A DNA stretch of 64,000 nucleotides. It comes from DTKD01 sp964494345. GTDB lineage: Bacteria > Armatimonadota > UBA5829. Both the position numbers and the translations under genes were made by a program. The notes below the pieces were generated by a model. The model worked only from the letters and a program-made list of their open reading frames with translations, did not search any database and was not told the DNA's origin. The DNA lies in NCBI GenBank assembly GCA_964494345.1, contig CAZBSI010000001.1, forward strand, positions 310,001 to 374,000. The letters run 5' to 3'. Shown here piece by piece: positions 1 to 8,653 of the stretch; positions within the stretch are counted from its first letter, which is position 1, and each line of letters starts with the position of its first letter.

Positions 1-718
1 CAGACACCAGCAAGCTTTGACAGGGTCGCGGCCGGAGGAGATTCAGGAGGCCGAGGCTCGATTGGCCCAGGCGGAGGCCCGTCTGCAGGGAGCAAAAGAG
101 TCTCTTGCGTCATATAAGCAAATATACGCCGATCGTTTGGATTCCAGGCGCCAGTTGGAAACTGCCAAAAGCAATTACGAAGCCGCGCAATCCCAATCAC
201 AAGCCGCAAAAGCCCAATTGGACTTGCTGGTTGCTGGGGCGACTAAGGATGCAATAGAAGCGGCGCGTGGACAAGTGGAACAATCAAAAAACGTTTTGGC
301 GGCAGCAAAGACCAATTTATCCTATACCGCAATTACCGCACCCGCGGACGGCGTTGTAAATGTGAAATACAGGGAGCTTGGCGAGTTTGTTTCGCCAGGT
401 ATGCCGATTGTAAAAATCGCCAGCCTCAATCGAGTTTGGCTCCGAGTATATGCCCCGCTTCCCACCCTTGGAAAAGTGAAAGTCGGACAGACCGCGCTGG
501 TTCGTGCGGATACGTATCGCGGCAAGGTCTACCGGGGCAGAGTCAGCAGCATTTCGGAAGAGCCCGAATTTACTCCTAAAAACGTCCAGACTACCGAAGA
601 ACGAGTAAAACTGGTCTACTCGGTGCGGATTGATCTTGACAACGCCGCCCAGGAACTCAAACCGGGGATGCCTGCGGATGCCGAAATTCATTTGGCAGGG
701 CATTCTTCTGCGAGGTAG
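1..718 (+). CDS. HlyD/YbhG-family efflux adaptor, 5' truncated by window edge
   Basis: This is the C-terminal part of a membrane-fusion (periplasmic adaptor) protein that would link an inner-membrane ABC exporter to the cell exterior. The frame is open from base 2; the TTG at 17 lies inside the conserved segment TGSRPEEI, so the true start is upstream of the window. A long Ala/Glu/Gln/Lys-rich helical hairpin (about the first 105 residues) is followed by a lipoyl-like half motif (APADGVV) and beta-barrel segments ending in LKPGMPADAEI, typical of the family. It ends 4 bases before the first of two ATPase genes, and two ABC-2 permeases follow. This order matches the ybhG-ybhF-ybhS-ybhR type of drug exporter. 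The substrate cannot be read from the sequence. Confidence 0.88.
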   Translation, partial: RHQQALTGSRPEEIQEAEARLAQAEARLQGAKESLASYKQIYADRLDSRRQLETAKSNYEAAQSQSQAAKAQLDLLVAGATKDAIEAARGQVEQSKNVLAAAKTNLSYTAITAPADGVVNVKYRELGEFVSPGMPIVKIASLNRVWLRVYAPLPTLGKVKVGQTALVRADTYRGKVYRGRVSSISEEPEFTPKNVQTTEERVKLVYSVRIDLDNAAQELKPGMPADAEIHLAGHSSAR

Positions 719-722
719 GCTG

Positions 723-1682
723 GTGAACAGTCCACTGGTTATTCAGATAGGCGGGCTGAGCAAACAATTTGGAGAATTGCGCGCTGTCGATGGCGTCGAT
801 TTGCAGGTTAGTGAAGGGGAAATATTCGGCTTGCTCGGCCCAGACGGCGCAGGCAAGACCACCACTATCCGAATGCTAGTCGGAATTATGGAGCCCACCA
901 CTGGCTCGGGATCTGTGCTGGGTTGGGATCTAATCACCCAAAGAGAAGAGATAAAAAAGCAAATCGGATACATGTCGCAGAGGTTCAGCCTTTACGGCGA
1001 CCTCACAGTGGCAGAAAACCTGGATTTCTTTTCTGAAATATACGAAGTGCCCGTAACTGAACGTGCCGAGCGCGAACAGAGGATGCTGGATTTCAGCCGC
1101 CTGCAACCGTTTGTCGATAGATTGGCGCAGGACCTCTCTGGAGGTATGAAACAAAAACTGGCCCTTGCCTGCACTTTAATGCACACCCCCTCACTGCTGT
1201 TTCTCGACGAACCCACCACCGGAGTCGACCCGGTATCAAGACGCGACTTCTGGAAGATACTCTATCAGTTAGTCGCAGAGGGTATGACAATCGTCCTCAG
1301 CACGCCCTATATGGACGAGGCCGAACGTTGCAACCGCATTGCCATGATGGACAACGGCAAGATTGTCAAAATCGACACCCCTGCCGCATTGAAACAAAGC
1401 GTCACCGGAAGCATTCTCGATGTTTACGCGGAGCCTCAGCGCGCGGCACAGGAGATATTGAGCGGCTTAAGCAATGTGCGCAGCGTTCAAGTCTTTGGCG
1501 GCAGCCTGCACGTGCTATGTGATGACGCCGATTCGACCAAATCGCAGGCTGTGGCCGCTTTGAATGCCGCAAATATCCGCGTTGACGACATCAGGGTGCT
1601 GTCGGCTGGTTTAGAGGATGCGTTTGTGTCGATCATCGAGCAATCGAGAGCCGCCGAAGAAGGCAGGTCGCATGATGCCTGA
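723..1682 (+). CDS. ABC exporter ATPase 1 (YbhF N-half-like, degenerate switch loop)
   Basis: Cytoplasmic ATP-binding subunit of the exporter. The GTG at 723 is chosen because GAGG (712-715) lies 7 bases upstream and the homologous region starts directly after it; the frame extends further upstream but only over the end of the adaptor gene. Walker A is GPDGAGKTT (residues 39-47), the signature is LSGGMKQ, and Walker B is LLFLDEP followed by the D-loop. The switch (H-loop) histidine is missing: the sequence reads LSTPYMDEAE where TTHxMDEAE is expected. The C-terminus ends with the GLEDAFVS segment usual for this subfamily. In E. coli YbhF both ATPase domains are one protein; here they are two genes overlapping by 11 bases. 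It probably pairs with ATPase 2. Confidence 0.88.
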   Translation: MNSPLVIQIGGLSKQFGELRAVDGVDLQVSEGEIFGLLGPDGAGKTTTIRMLVGIMEPTTGSGSVLGWDLITQREEIKKQIGYMSQRFSLYGDLTVAENLDFFSEIYEVPVTERAEREQRMLDFSRLQPFVDRLAQDLSGGMKQKLALACTLMHTPSLLFLDEPTTGVDPVSRRDFWKILYQLVAEGMTIVLSTPYMDEAERCNRIAMMDNGKIVKIDTPAALKQSVTGSILDVYAEPQRAAQEILSGLSNVRSVQVFGGSLHVLCDDADSTKSQAVAALNAANIRVDDIRVLSAGLEDAFVSIIEQSRAAEEGRSHDA

Positions 1683-2625
1683 GACAGTTGTGCAAGTGCA
1701 GCATTTGGTGAAGCAATTCGGCTCATTTAAGGCTGTCGATGACGTATCCTTCGATGTTTATAAAGGGGAGATATTCGGATTTCTAGGGCCGAACGGCGCC
1801 GGGAAATCGACCACTATCCGAATGCTGTGCGGTCTGATTACCCCTACATCCGGAGCAGGGAGCGTGGCGGGATTGGATATTATGACCCAGTCCGAGCAGA
1901 TAAAGTCGCGCATCGGCTATATGTCCCAGCGTTTTTCTCTTTATGAAGATTTGACTGTGGCAGAGAACATCGAATTTTATGCCGGCATTTATAACGTGCG
2001 CGGAGACCGGTTCAGGCGACGCAGGGAATGGATTTTAGAGATGGCAGGCCTCACCGATCATCAAAACAGCCTGACCGGTGTCCTGTCTATGGGCTGGAAG
2101 CAGCGACTGGCGCTCGGTACTGCAGTTGTACACGAACCAGAGATACTTTTCCTGGACGAACCGACTTCCGGTGTCGATCCGATCTCCAGACGACAGTTCT
2201 GGGAATTGATCCACGAAGTGGCGGGAGCCGGGGTGACTGTATTTGTCACCACCCATTTTATGGACGAGGCGGAACACTGCGATCGCCTGGCGTTGATATA
2301 TCGCGGAAAGCGCATCGCTATGGGCGCGCCAAAGGAGCTGAAGGCGGATTTTGCTGGAAATACCCTCCTCGAAATTGCAGCCACGCCGGTGTTGGATGCG
2401 CTGACTGTCGTCGAAAGTGCGCCCTCGGTGCGAGATGCCGCGCTATTTGGGACGAATATACACGTTGTGATAGAAGGGGGTTATGATCGCTCTAAGGATT
2501 TAGAGGCGTATCTTCGAGAAAAGGGGCTAAACGTCGCCTATGTTCGGCCAGTAGAGCCGAGCCTCGAGGACGTCTTCGTGTCGTTGGTCGAAAAAGCGGA
2601 TCGAGAATTGGGTTCGAAAGCGTAG
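1672..2625 (+). CDS. ABC exporter ATPase 2 (YbhF C-half-like, degenerate signature)
   Basis: Second ATP-binding subunit. ATG codons occur at 1672 and 1675; either could start, with AGG a few bases upstream. Walker A is GPNGAGKST and Walker B ILFLDEP. The switch histidine is present (TTHFMDEAE), but the signature reads LSMGWKQ instead of LSGGQ. The defects are therefore complementary to those of ATPase 1, as expected for a heterodimer with one competent and one degenerate ATP site. The end carries EPSLEDVFVSLV. It overlaps the previous gene by 11 bases and precedes the permeases, so all should be co-transcribed. Function as an exporter ATPase is well supported; substrate unknown. Confidence 0.88.
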   Translation: MMPETVVQVQHLVKQFGSFKAVDDVSFDVYKGEIFGFLGPNGAGKSTTIRMLCGLITPTSGAGSVAGLDIMTQSEQIKSRIGYMSQRFSLYEDLTVAENIEFYAGIYNVRGDRFRRRREWILEMAGLTDHQNSLTGVLSMGWKQRLALGTAVVHEPEILFLDEPTSGVDPISRRQFWELIHEVAGAGVTVFVTTHFMDEAEHCDRLALIYRGKRIAMGAPKELKADFAGNTLLEIAATPVLDALTVVESAPSVRDAALFGTNIHVVIEGGYDRSKDLEAYLREKGLNVAYVRPVEPSLEDVFVSLVEKADRELGSKA

Positions 2626-2631
2626 TGAGCA

Positions 2632-3741
2632 TTGAAACGTAGAATCAGGGCAATCATCAAAAAAGAGTTTCTTCATATCATTCGCGACACCCGCAGCCTG
2701 GCAGTTGCCATCGTGCTGCCGATAGTGCTGCTTGTCCTTTACGGCTACGGAATCAACCTCGATGTCCGTCACCTTCGCACCGCAGTGCTTGATGACGACT
2801 CCACCTACCATTCACGCGCACTGCTTGCTTCTTTTGAGAAAAGCGAATACTTCGATTTCGTTAAAAGGCTTAGCTCCTATTCCGATGTTCAGGACCAACT
2901 CGACTACAACCGGGCGAAAGTTGTCATTGTTGTGCCGAAAAACTTCTCGAGAGATTTGTCACGTGGCAAGGCAAGTTTGCAGGTAATCGTCGACGGTTCC
3001 GACTCCACCAGCGCGTCGCTGGCAATTGGCTACGCATCTCAGATCGCCCAGGCTTATTCAAAGAATCTGGCCGTTCAAGCGGGCAGGGCTATGCCAGCCG
3101 GCCTCGACGTCAAAACCCGTTATTGGTATAACCCCGAGCTAAACAGCGCCAATTTCATAGTGCCAGGCTTGATCGCAATCATATTGATGCTGCTCTCTTC
3201 CCTGCTAACCTCTATGACGATCGTGAGAGAACGGGAGCGAGGGTCGATAGAGCAGATTGTGGTTTCTCCAATCAAATCGCACGAATTGATCTTGGGGAAA
3301 CTGGTGCCCTACGTCATAATAGCTTTTTTTGATGTGATATTGGTTACCGTAGCTGCAAGGTACATTTTTAATGTGCCGTTGGTCGGCAGCGTGCCGCTGC
3401 TTTTGATCACATCTGCTTTGTTTTTGATAGGAGCATTAGGGCTGGGGCTGTTTATTTCCGTGATTTCTACCTCGCAGCTTGTAGCCATGTCAATCGCTTT
3501 GATGGCGACTATGCTGCCTATGATTTTGCTGTCTGGTTTTATGTATCCAATTAACACTATGCCGGCTCCAATCCGGGGGTTAACCTATTTGCTGCCGGCG
3601 AGATACTACCTCGTCATTGTTAGAGGTATCTTCTTGAAAGGTGTCGGTCCCTCGGTGCTTTGGAGCCAGGGAGCGCTGCTTTTAGTTACAGCAGTAGCAT
3701 TGATATTGATCAGCGCGAGAAAGTTCAAAAAGGTGCTTTAG
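2632..3741 (+). CDS. ABC-2 type permease (YbhS/YbhR-like)
   Basis: Inner-membrane subunit of the exporter, 369 residues. It starts at TTG 2632, 6 bases after the ATPase 2 stop. One N-terminal membrane segment (about residues 20-42, ending YGYGINLDV) is followed by a large extracytoplasmic domain (about 45-175) and then five hydrophobic helices. The family motif REREXGSIEQIVVSPI lies in the loop after the second helix, and the LSGFMYPINTMP segment precedes the last pair. This topology is that of ABC2_membrane_3 / YhhJ-type permeases. It is paired with a second, similar permease directly downstream, presumably as a heterodimer. Confidence 0.88.
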   Translation: MKRRIRAIIKKEFLHIIRDTRSLAVAIVLPIVLLVLYGYGINLDVRHLRTAVLDDDSTYHSRALLASFEKSEYFDFVKRLSSYSDVQDQLDYNRAKVVIVVPKNFSRDLSRGKASLQVIVDGSDSTSASLAIGYASQIAQAYSKNLAVQAGRAMPAGLDVKTRYWYNPELNSANFIVPGLIAIILMLLSSLLTSMTIVRERERGSIEQIVVSPIKSHELILGKLVPYVIIAFFDVILVTVAARYIFNVPLVGSVPLLLITSALFLIGALGLGLFISVISTSQLVAMSIALMATMLPMILLSGFMYPINTMPAPIRGLTYLLPARYYLVIVRGIFLKGVGPSVLWSQGALLLVTAVALILISARKFKKVL

Positions 3742-3751
3742 GGGTGGCAGT

Positions 3752-4888
3752 ATGTCGCTGATGCGCATTTTTCACATAATAAAAAAAGAGATCATCCAGG
3801 TCCGGCGGGACAGGAAAATGATGGTCTTGATCATCATCGCGCCTATAATGCAGTTGATGGTTTTCGGATACGCGATCACATCAGACATTCAGCACATTTC
3901 GACGGCGGTGCTGGATATGGACAACACTGCCCAAAGCCGCGAACTGATTAGCAAATTCGAAGCCAGCCCGATCTATTTCGATATTAATCATCGACTATCA
4001 TCGCCGAAGGAGATTTCCTGGCTGCTCGATTCAGGCAAGGCGCAGATGGTGATCTGGGTGCCCAAAGGCTTCGCAGCCAACATCGGAAAAGGCAAACCCG
4101 CAGAGGTGCAAGTTGCTATCGACGGAACAGATTCAGCCACTGCATCAGCCGTGGGAGGCTATGTCAATGCCATTGCAGGCAAGCATTCGCAGTCGTTAAT
4201 AGTAAGAACTGTCAGCTATCGCCAACAAAGCAGTGCGCCAATAGCTCAAGTAAGCGCACAACTGCGCGCCTGGTATAATCCGGACCTCAAAAGCATATAT
4301 TTTCTGGTGCCGGGTGTGCTGTGCCTGATATTAGTGATTACCACTATGATGCTGACGTCGCTGGCGGTGGTAAGAGAACGAGAAATCGGCACGCTTGAGC
4401 AAATTATTGTTACCCCGATCAAGCCGATTGAGCTTGTGATAGGCAAAACCGTGCCATTCGCGATCGTCGGCTTTGTGAATGTGATAATGATCGTGACAGG
4501 GGCGACCTTGTGGTTCGGCGTGCCAATTCGCGGCAGTTTGCTATTGTTGTTTGCACTCACGGCGGTGTTTCTCACAGCGAGTTTGGGCACGGGATTATTT
4601 GTCTCCACAGTCAGCAAAACTCAACAGCAGGCGATGATGGTCAGTTTCTTCATAATGCAGCCGTCAATCTTGTTGTCGGGGTTTATGTTTCCTATAGACA
4701 ATATGCCCCGTGTTATTCAATACCTGGTTTATCTGCTACCGCTGAAGTATTATCTGGAAATCATCAGAGGCATATTCTTGAGAGGAGTGGGAATTGCCGT
4801 GCTATGGCCCCAAGCCCTCGCGCTGTTTATACTCGGCGGCATCCTGATCACCGCCAGCACCCTCAGATTCACAAAAAAAGTAGTCTGA
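3752..4888 (+). CDS. ABC-2 type permease (second, YbhR/YbhS-like)
   Basis: Second permease of the exporter, 378 residues, starting at ATG 3752 behind a purine-rich AGGGGTGG. It has the same layout as its neighbour: N-terminal helix ending FGYAITSD, a large external domain, and five C-terminal helices with REREIGTLEQIIVTPI and LSGFMFPIDNMP. Clear similarity to the preceding permease indicates an ancient duplication and a two-permease, two-ATPase complex. It is the last gene of the exporter operon; the next gene is convergent, 4 bases away. No hairpin terminator was seen in the short gap. Confidence 0.88.
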   Translation: MSLMRIFHIIKKEIIQVRRDRKMMVLIIIAPIMQLMVFGYAITSDIQHISTAVLDMDNTAQSRELISKFEASPIYFDINHRLSSPKEISWLLDSGKAQMVIWVPKGFAANIGKGKPAEVQVAIDGTDSATASAVGGYVNAIAGKHSQSLIVRTVSYRQQSSAPIAQVSAQLRAWYNPDLKSIYFLVPGVLCLILVITTMMLTSLAVVREREIGTLEQIIVTPIKPIELVIGKTVPFAIVGFVNVIMIVTGATLWFGVPIRGSLLLLFALTAVFLTASLGTGLFVSTVSKTQQQAMMVSFFIMQPSILLSGFMFPIDNMPRVIQYLVYLLPLKYYLEIIRGIFLRGVGIAVLWPQALALFILGGILITASTLRFTKKVV

Positions 4889-4892
4889 CAAG

Positions 4893-5828
4893 CTACATAT
4901 TAATTATCGCCTTCCCTTGAACGCCGTGTTCGTTGAGTTCTTTAATCGCGCTTCCGATATTGTCGAGGCTCTCGCGCATTCCGATGCGTATCTGCAATCG
5001 GCCGTCGACAACCAGTTGAATCACACGGGCAAGACCATCGCCAGCAGGCTTCCGGTCGAACTCGTTGCTGATAATAAAGGCATATACCCAGGCCCGTGTT
5101 TGAGGTATAAATGACCAGACATTAAACGTCGTATCTTTGCCTGATATGCTGCCATATACCGCACACAGGCCATCTGCGGCGATCATTCCGCTCAGGCAAT
5201 TACCCAGCACATCGCCTCCCACCGCCTCCGCTATGAATTTATATGGCCCCAGTTCACGCGCTGCTGAGCCGTCCGCGCTCACCACGACGTGGTCTGCTCC
5301 GGCCTTGCTTACGTGTTCAATGTGCTCCGGCCGCCGCACTTGCCCCACAACTACCGCATCCATCATACGACCGATCTGGCAGGCGAATTGCCCGACCGCA
5401 CCATTCGCCGCCGTTATCAAAACCTTGCGTCCCATAATCGCGCCCGCCGATTCTAACAAGTAAAGAGCGGTCAAAGCTGACGTGGGTAGTGCTGCTCCCT
5501 GCTCAAACGAAATATTCTCCGGCAAAATTGCAAGCGATCTGGTCGGAACTGCCACATACTCCGCCCACGAGCCTGTCAGGACTCGGCCAATCACCCGCTC
5601 GCCTTGTTTCGGCCCAGAGCCATCCGCAGCAGCCTGTTCGACCACTCCCGCAACATCGCAGCCCAACAGAGTAGGCGTACCTTTCGATTGAGAATATCGT
5701 TCCTCCGCCGGCGTTAAAGAACTAGCTGCCACCTTCACCAGCGCATCGTATGGATTAAGAACCGGCATATCCACGTCACGTATCACAACCTGTCCGACCG
5801 CATCCGGGTCAAATACCGCAGCGCGCAT
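4893..5828 (-). CDS. Zinc-independent medium-chain dehydrogenase, quinone-oxidoreductase type
   Basis: A 311-residue NAD(P)H-dependent oxidoreductase of the medium-chain dehydrogenase/reductase superfamily. The start at ATG 5828 (MRAAVF) is preceded by GGGGGAT at good spacing; upstream in-frame codons are not needed. The N-terminal GroES-like domain contains GCDVAGVVE, and the Rossmann nucleotide site is AANGAVGQFACQIG (about residue 145). The cysteine and histidine ligands of zinc alcohol dehydrogenases are absent, favouring the quinone oxidoreductase branch. It stands alone on this strand, between the convergent exporter operon and the divergent NO reductase gene, with which it shares a 150-base upstream region. 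The substrate is unknown. Confidence 0.8.
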   Translation of the reverse strand: MRAAVFDPDAVGQVVIRDVDMPVLNPYDALVKVAASSLTPAEERYSQSKGTPTLLGCDVAGVVEQAAADGSGPKQGERVIGRVLTGSWAEYVAVPTRSLAILPENISFEQGAALPTSALTALYLLESAGAIMGRKVLITAANGAVGQFACQIGRMMDAVVVGQVRRPEHIEHVSKAGADHVVVSADGSAARELGPYKFIAEAVGGDVLGNCLSGMIAADGLCAVYGSISGKDTTFNVWSFIPQTRAWVYAFIISNEFDRKPAGDGLARVIQLVVDGRLQIRIGMRESLDNIGSAIKELNEHGVQGKAIINM

Positions 5829-5978
5829 ATCATATCCCCCCAACTTGCTTAAGCTGTATGGCATATTCCCGCATCCCAGAAATCACAAACTGTAAAAATA
5901 GCTCGTCCATAGGTGCATATTTGTTGGAAATTGGGGTAGTATAAGTCAGGCTGCTAAGCTGATATGTAGGAGGCAGGG

Positions 5979-8291
5979 ATGGAAACCACTCAAAGAAAAC
6001 CAATGTTGGTATCCGGCATATGGGCGCAAGTCGCAATTCTTACGTTTATTATAGGATTTGCTGTGCTGGGAATATTGGCCGCGTACCTTTATTCCGCAAA
6101 GCCACCAATTCCTGACAAAGTACTCAATGAACAGGGCAAGGTGCTGTTTACACGGGCGGATATTATGACCGGACAGCACCTGTTTCAGAAATACGGTTTG
6201 ATGCAGTTCGGAACCCTGTTCGGACACGGCGCCTATCTGGGGCCGGATTTCACGGCGGAGTATCTTCATAGGTCAGCAGTGTCGGCAATTGATTTTTACA
6301 CAAAAGAGGGTGAAGATCGCGGCTCTGCGGAGGATCGTGTCAAAAAAGAATTTAAGCACAACGCTTATAATCCGGCGAATCACAGTCTTGTTTACACCCC
6401 AGGTCAGGCATTTGCTTTTGGGCAACTGCGCACTTATTATACGAAGTTTTTCGGCAAAGACCAGGAGGGCCTGCGCAGGCCTGAACTGAAACCGGCAGAG
6501 GTCGACAAGCTCACGGCCTATTTTTCATGGGCGGCATGGGTTTCGGCGGCCAATCGACGCGGTAGAAATTATTCGTTCACCAATAACTGGCCCGGCGAAG
6601 CGCTGGTCGGCAACGCTCCGACAGCGGACGCGTTTATCTGGAGCGTCTATAGCCTTATTGCCCTGCTCGGCGGCATCGGCATTGTTTTGTTTGTATTCGG
6701 CAAATATTCAGAGCTGGGCTGGCAGCGCTACGACGAAGATGCGCCGGATCAAGTCACGCAATTCCGACCGCCGGAGGACGTGAGACTTACCCCCTCTCAG
6801 AGAGCCACCGCGTGGTATTTCCTTGTCGTCGCCGGTTTGTTTTTGGTGCAGGGGCTGCTGGGAGGCGTAAATGCTCACTATCACGCCGAGCCAGCAGGTT
6901 TCTACGGCCTCAACTTATCTAAACTGCTGCCATACAACCTCTCCCGAATGTGGCACGTGCAGGTGGCTATCTTCTTTGTGGCCACCGCATATCTGGCGAT
7001 GGGAATCTTCCTTGCTGCCCTTATCGCCCGCCGTGAACCGAAACACCAGGATAAACTCACCATAGGCTTATTTGCGGCGGTGGTGTTGGTTGTGGTAGGC
7101 AGTTTGCTGGGTGAAGCCGCTGCGCTGAAGAATTTGCTTGGCATAACCGGGCCCTGGTGGTGGATAGGCGCGCAGGGCTGGGAGTATCTAGATTTAGGCA
7201 GGCTATGGCAGGCCCTGCTGACTGCTGGGATGGTGATCTGGGTGATCATCCTGATACGCGGTTTACGCCATAGGCTGGCCTCCGAACATCCTGGCAACCT
7301 GCCATATCTATTCTTGTTCAGCGCCATATCCATCCCGGTGTTCTACTCTATCGGGATGGTTTACGGCAAGATGAGCGACTTTGCGGTGGTGGACTTCTGG
7401 AGATTCTGGGTCGTGCACCTCTGGGTCGAGGACTTTTTGGAGTTGTTCACCACGATTATGGTGGCTTACATATTCGTAGTATTAGGTGTGGTCAAGCCGA
7501 GAAACGCCACTTTGGTTGTCTATATAGATATTATTCTATATTCAGTAGGCGGTGTGATCGGCACTATGCACCATCTTTACTTCAGCGGCGCGCCCGCAGC
7601 ACATATGTCGTTAGGCGCGTTTTTCTCCGCTATGGAAGTAATACCCCTTCTGCTTCTCACGTTTGAGGCGTGGCGGTTTATACAGCTCGGCAGTTATAGA
7701 CAGGAGGAGTGCGCGATGTGTACTCCGGCCAGGCAATTTCCGCATAAGTGGGCGGTTATGTTCTTAATAGCAGTCGGTTTCTGGAACTTCCTGGGGGCGG
7801 GGATATTCGGCTTCCTTATTAATTTGCCTATCGTCAGCTACTACGAAATCGGCACACAATTTACCGCCAATCACGCCCACGCTGCTTTAATGGGCGTATA
7901 TGGTATGCTGGCGATTGGGTTTTTTATGTTTGCGGCCAGGTATTTTATTCCGCCGGACAGAAAAAGTGAGATCGCGATGGCGACCTCGTTCTGGGGTCTT
8001 AATATCGGCCTTGCCTGGATGGTCTTTGTCAATTTGGTGCCGGTAGGTACGATACAGTTATTCAGCAGTTTCACCAATGGCTACTGGTTTGCTCGTCAGC
8101 CGTCATTCTTCCAGCAGCCCGCTGTCAGGGTTCTCGAATGGCTGAGGCTGCCCGGTGATACGATTTTCATTGTGGCGGGTATATTGCCCATAGTCTACCT
8201 GGCCCTGCGGATGTGGATCGAAAGAAACAGATACGGTCACGTGGCGGATGAAGAGACAGAAGAACTGGTGCAAATATACGAGGGGAACTGA
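5979..8291 (+). CDS. norZ: Quinol-dependent nitric oxide reductase (qNOR)
   Basis: Single-subunit membrane enzyme reducing 2 NO to N2O with electrons from quinol, 770 residues, the family's usual length. The ATG at 5979 follows a strong AGGAGG. The N-terminal part has one membrane helix and a cytochrome-c-like periplasmic domain with no CxxCH, as in other qNORs. Twelve or so further helices carry the haem-copper-type ligands: H326 (WHVQ) and H634 for low-spin haem b, H632 for haem b3, and H480, H531, H532 with E484 (HLWVE; MHHLYF) for the non-haem iron. All are present, so it should be active. A DUF488 gene and an HPP-family gene follow closely, suggesting a nitrosative-stress or NO/nitrite unit rather than full denitrification. 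I saw no convincing FNR or NsrR site upstream. Confidence 0.95.
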   Translation: METTQRKPMLVSGIWAQVAILTFIIGFAVLGILAAYLYSAKPPIPDKVLNEQGKVLFTRADIMTGQHLFQKYGLMQFGTLFGHGAYLGPDFTAEYLHRSAVSAIDFYTKEGEDRGSAEDRVKKEFKHNAYNPANHSLVYTPGQAFAFGQLRTYYTKFFGKDQEGLRRPELKPAEVDKLTAYFSWAAWVSAANRRGRNYSFTNNWPGEALVGNAPTADAFIWSVYSLIALLGGIGIVLFVFGKYSELGWQRYDEDAPDQVTQFRPPEDVRLTPSQRATAWYFLVVAGLFLVQGLLGGVNAHYHAEPAGFYGLNLSKLLPYNLSRMWHVQVAIFFVATAYLAMGIFLAALIARREPKHQDKLTIGLFAAVVLVVVGSLLGEAAALKNLLGITGPWWWIGAQGWEYLDLGRLWQALLTAGMVIWVIILIRGLRHRLASEHPGNLPYLFLFSAISIPVFYSIGMVYGKMSDFAVVDFWRFWVVHLWVEDFLELFTTIMVAYIFVVLGVVKPRNATLVVYIDIILYSVGGVIGTMHHLYFSGAPAAHMSLGAFFSAMEVIPLLLLTFEAWRFIQLGSYRQEECAMCTPARQFPHKWAVMFLIAVGFWNFLGAGIFGFLINLPIVSYYEIGTQFTANHAHAALMGVYGMLAIGFFMFAARYFIPPDRKSEIAMATSFWGLNIGLAWMVFVNLVPVGTIQLFSSFTNGYWFARQPSFFQQPAVRVLEWLRLPGDTIFIVAGILPIVYLALRMWIERNRYGHVADEETEELVQIYEGN

Positions 8292-8296
8292 TCGAG

Positions 8297-8653
8297 ATGA
8301 TCAAACTGCATCGAGTCTACGATCCGGTGGAGCCGTCGGATGGGAAACGGGTCCCGGTCGAGCGACTGTGGCCCCGGGGAATCAGCAAAGAGCGAGCCGC
8401 TTTGGATTTGTGGCTCAAGGACATCGCCCCGACTCCGGAACTGCGAACGTGGTTTGGCCATGACCCTGAAAAGTGGGAGGAGTTTCGGAGTCGATATTGG
8501 GAGGAGCTGAAACACAACCCTGAACCCGTGCAGAAGCTGCGAGAGATTGTAGCCGAAGGCGATGTCACATTTGTCTACTCTGCTCATGACACGGAGCACA
8601 ACGCCGCGGTAGTGCTCAAGGATTTCATTGAGCACGCGCTGACTGCGGCGTGA
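8297..8653 (+). CDS. DUF488 (YeaO-family) protein
   Basis: Small cytoplasmic protein of 118 residues. The family signature is clear: RVYDPVEPSDGKRVPVERLWPRG near the start (quoted in part; residues 6-28), then LDLWLKDIAPTPELRTWFGH and the C-terminal VYSAHDTEHNAA. Its molecular function is not established in general. It begins 5 bases after the NO reductase stop and overlaps the next gene by 4 bases (GTGA), so the three genes are almost certainly one transcript with coupled translation. Association with NO detoxification is inferred from this context only. Confidence 0.85.
   Translation: MIKLHRVYDPVEPSDGKRVPVERLWPRGISKERAALDLWLKDIAPTPELRTWFGHDPEKWEEFRSRYWEELKHNPEPVQKLREIVAEGDVTFVYSAHDTEHNAAVVLKDFIEHALTAA

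Noticed and set aside
630..722. Upstream extension of the first ATPase to 630
   Set aside because: It would overlap the conserved end of the HlyD adaptor, and the GTG at 723 has a ribosome-binding site.
5829..5978. FNR, CRP or NsrR site upstream of the NO reductase gene
   Set aside because: A GTGCATATTT half-site resembles half of an NsrR site, but no second half at proper spacing and no TTGAT-N4-ATCAA were found.
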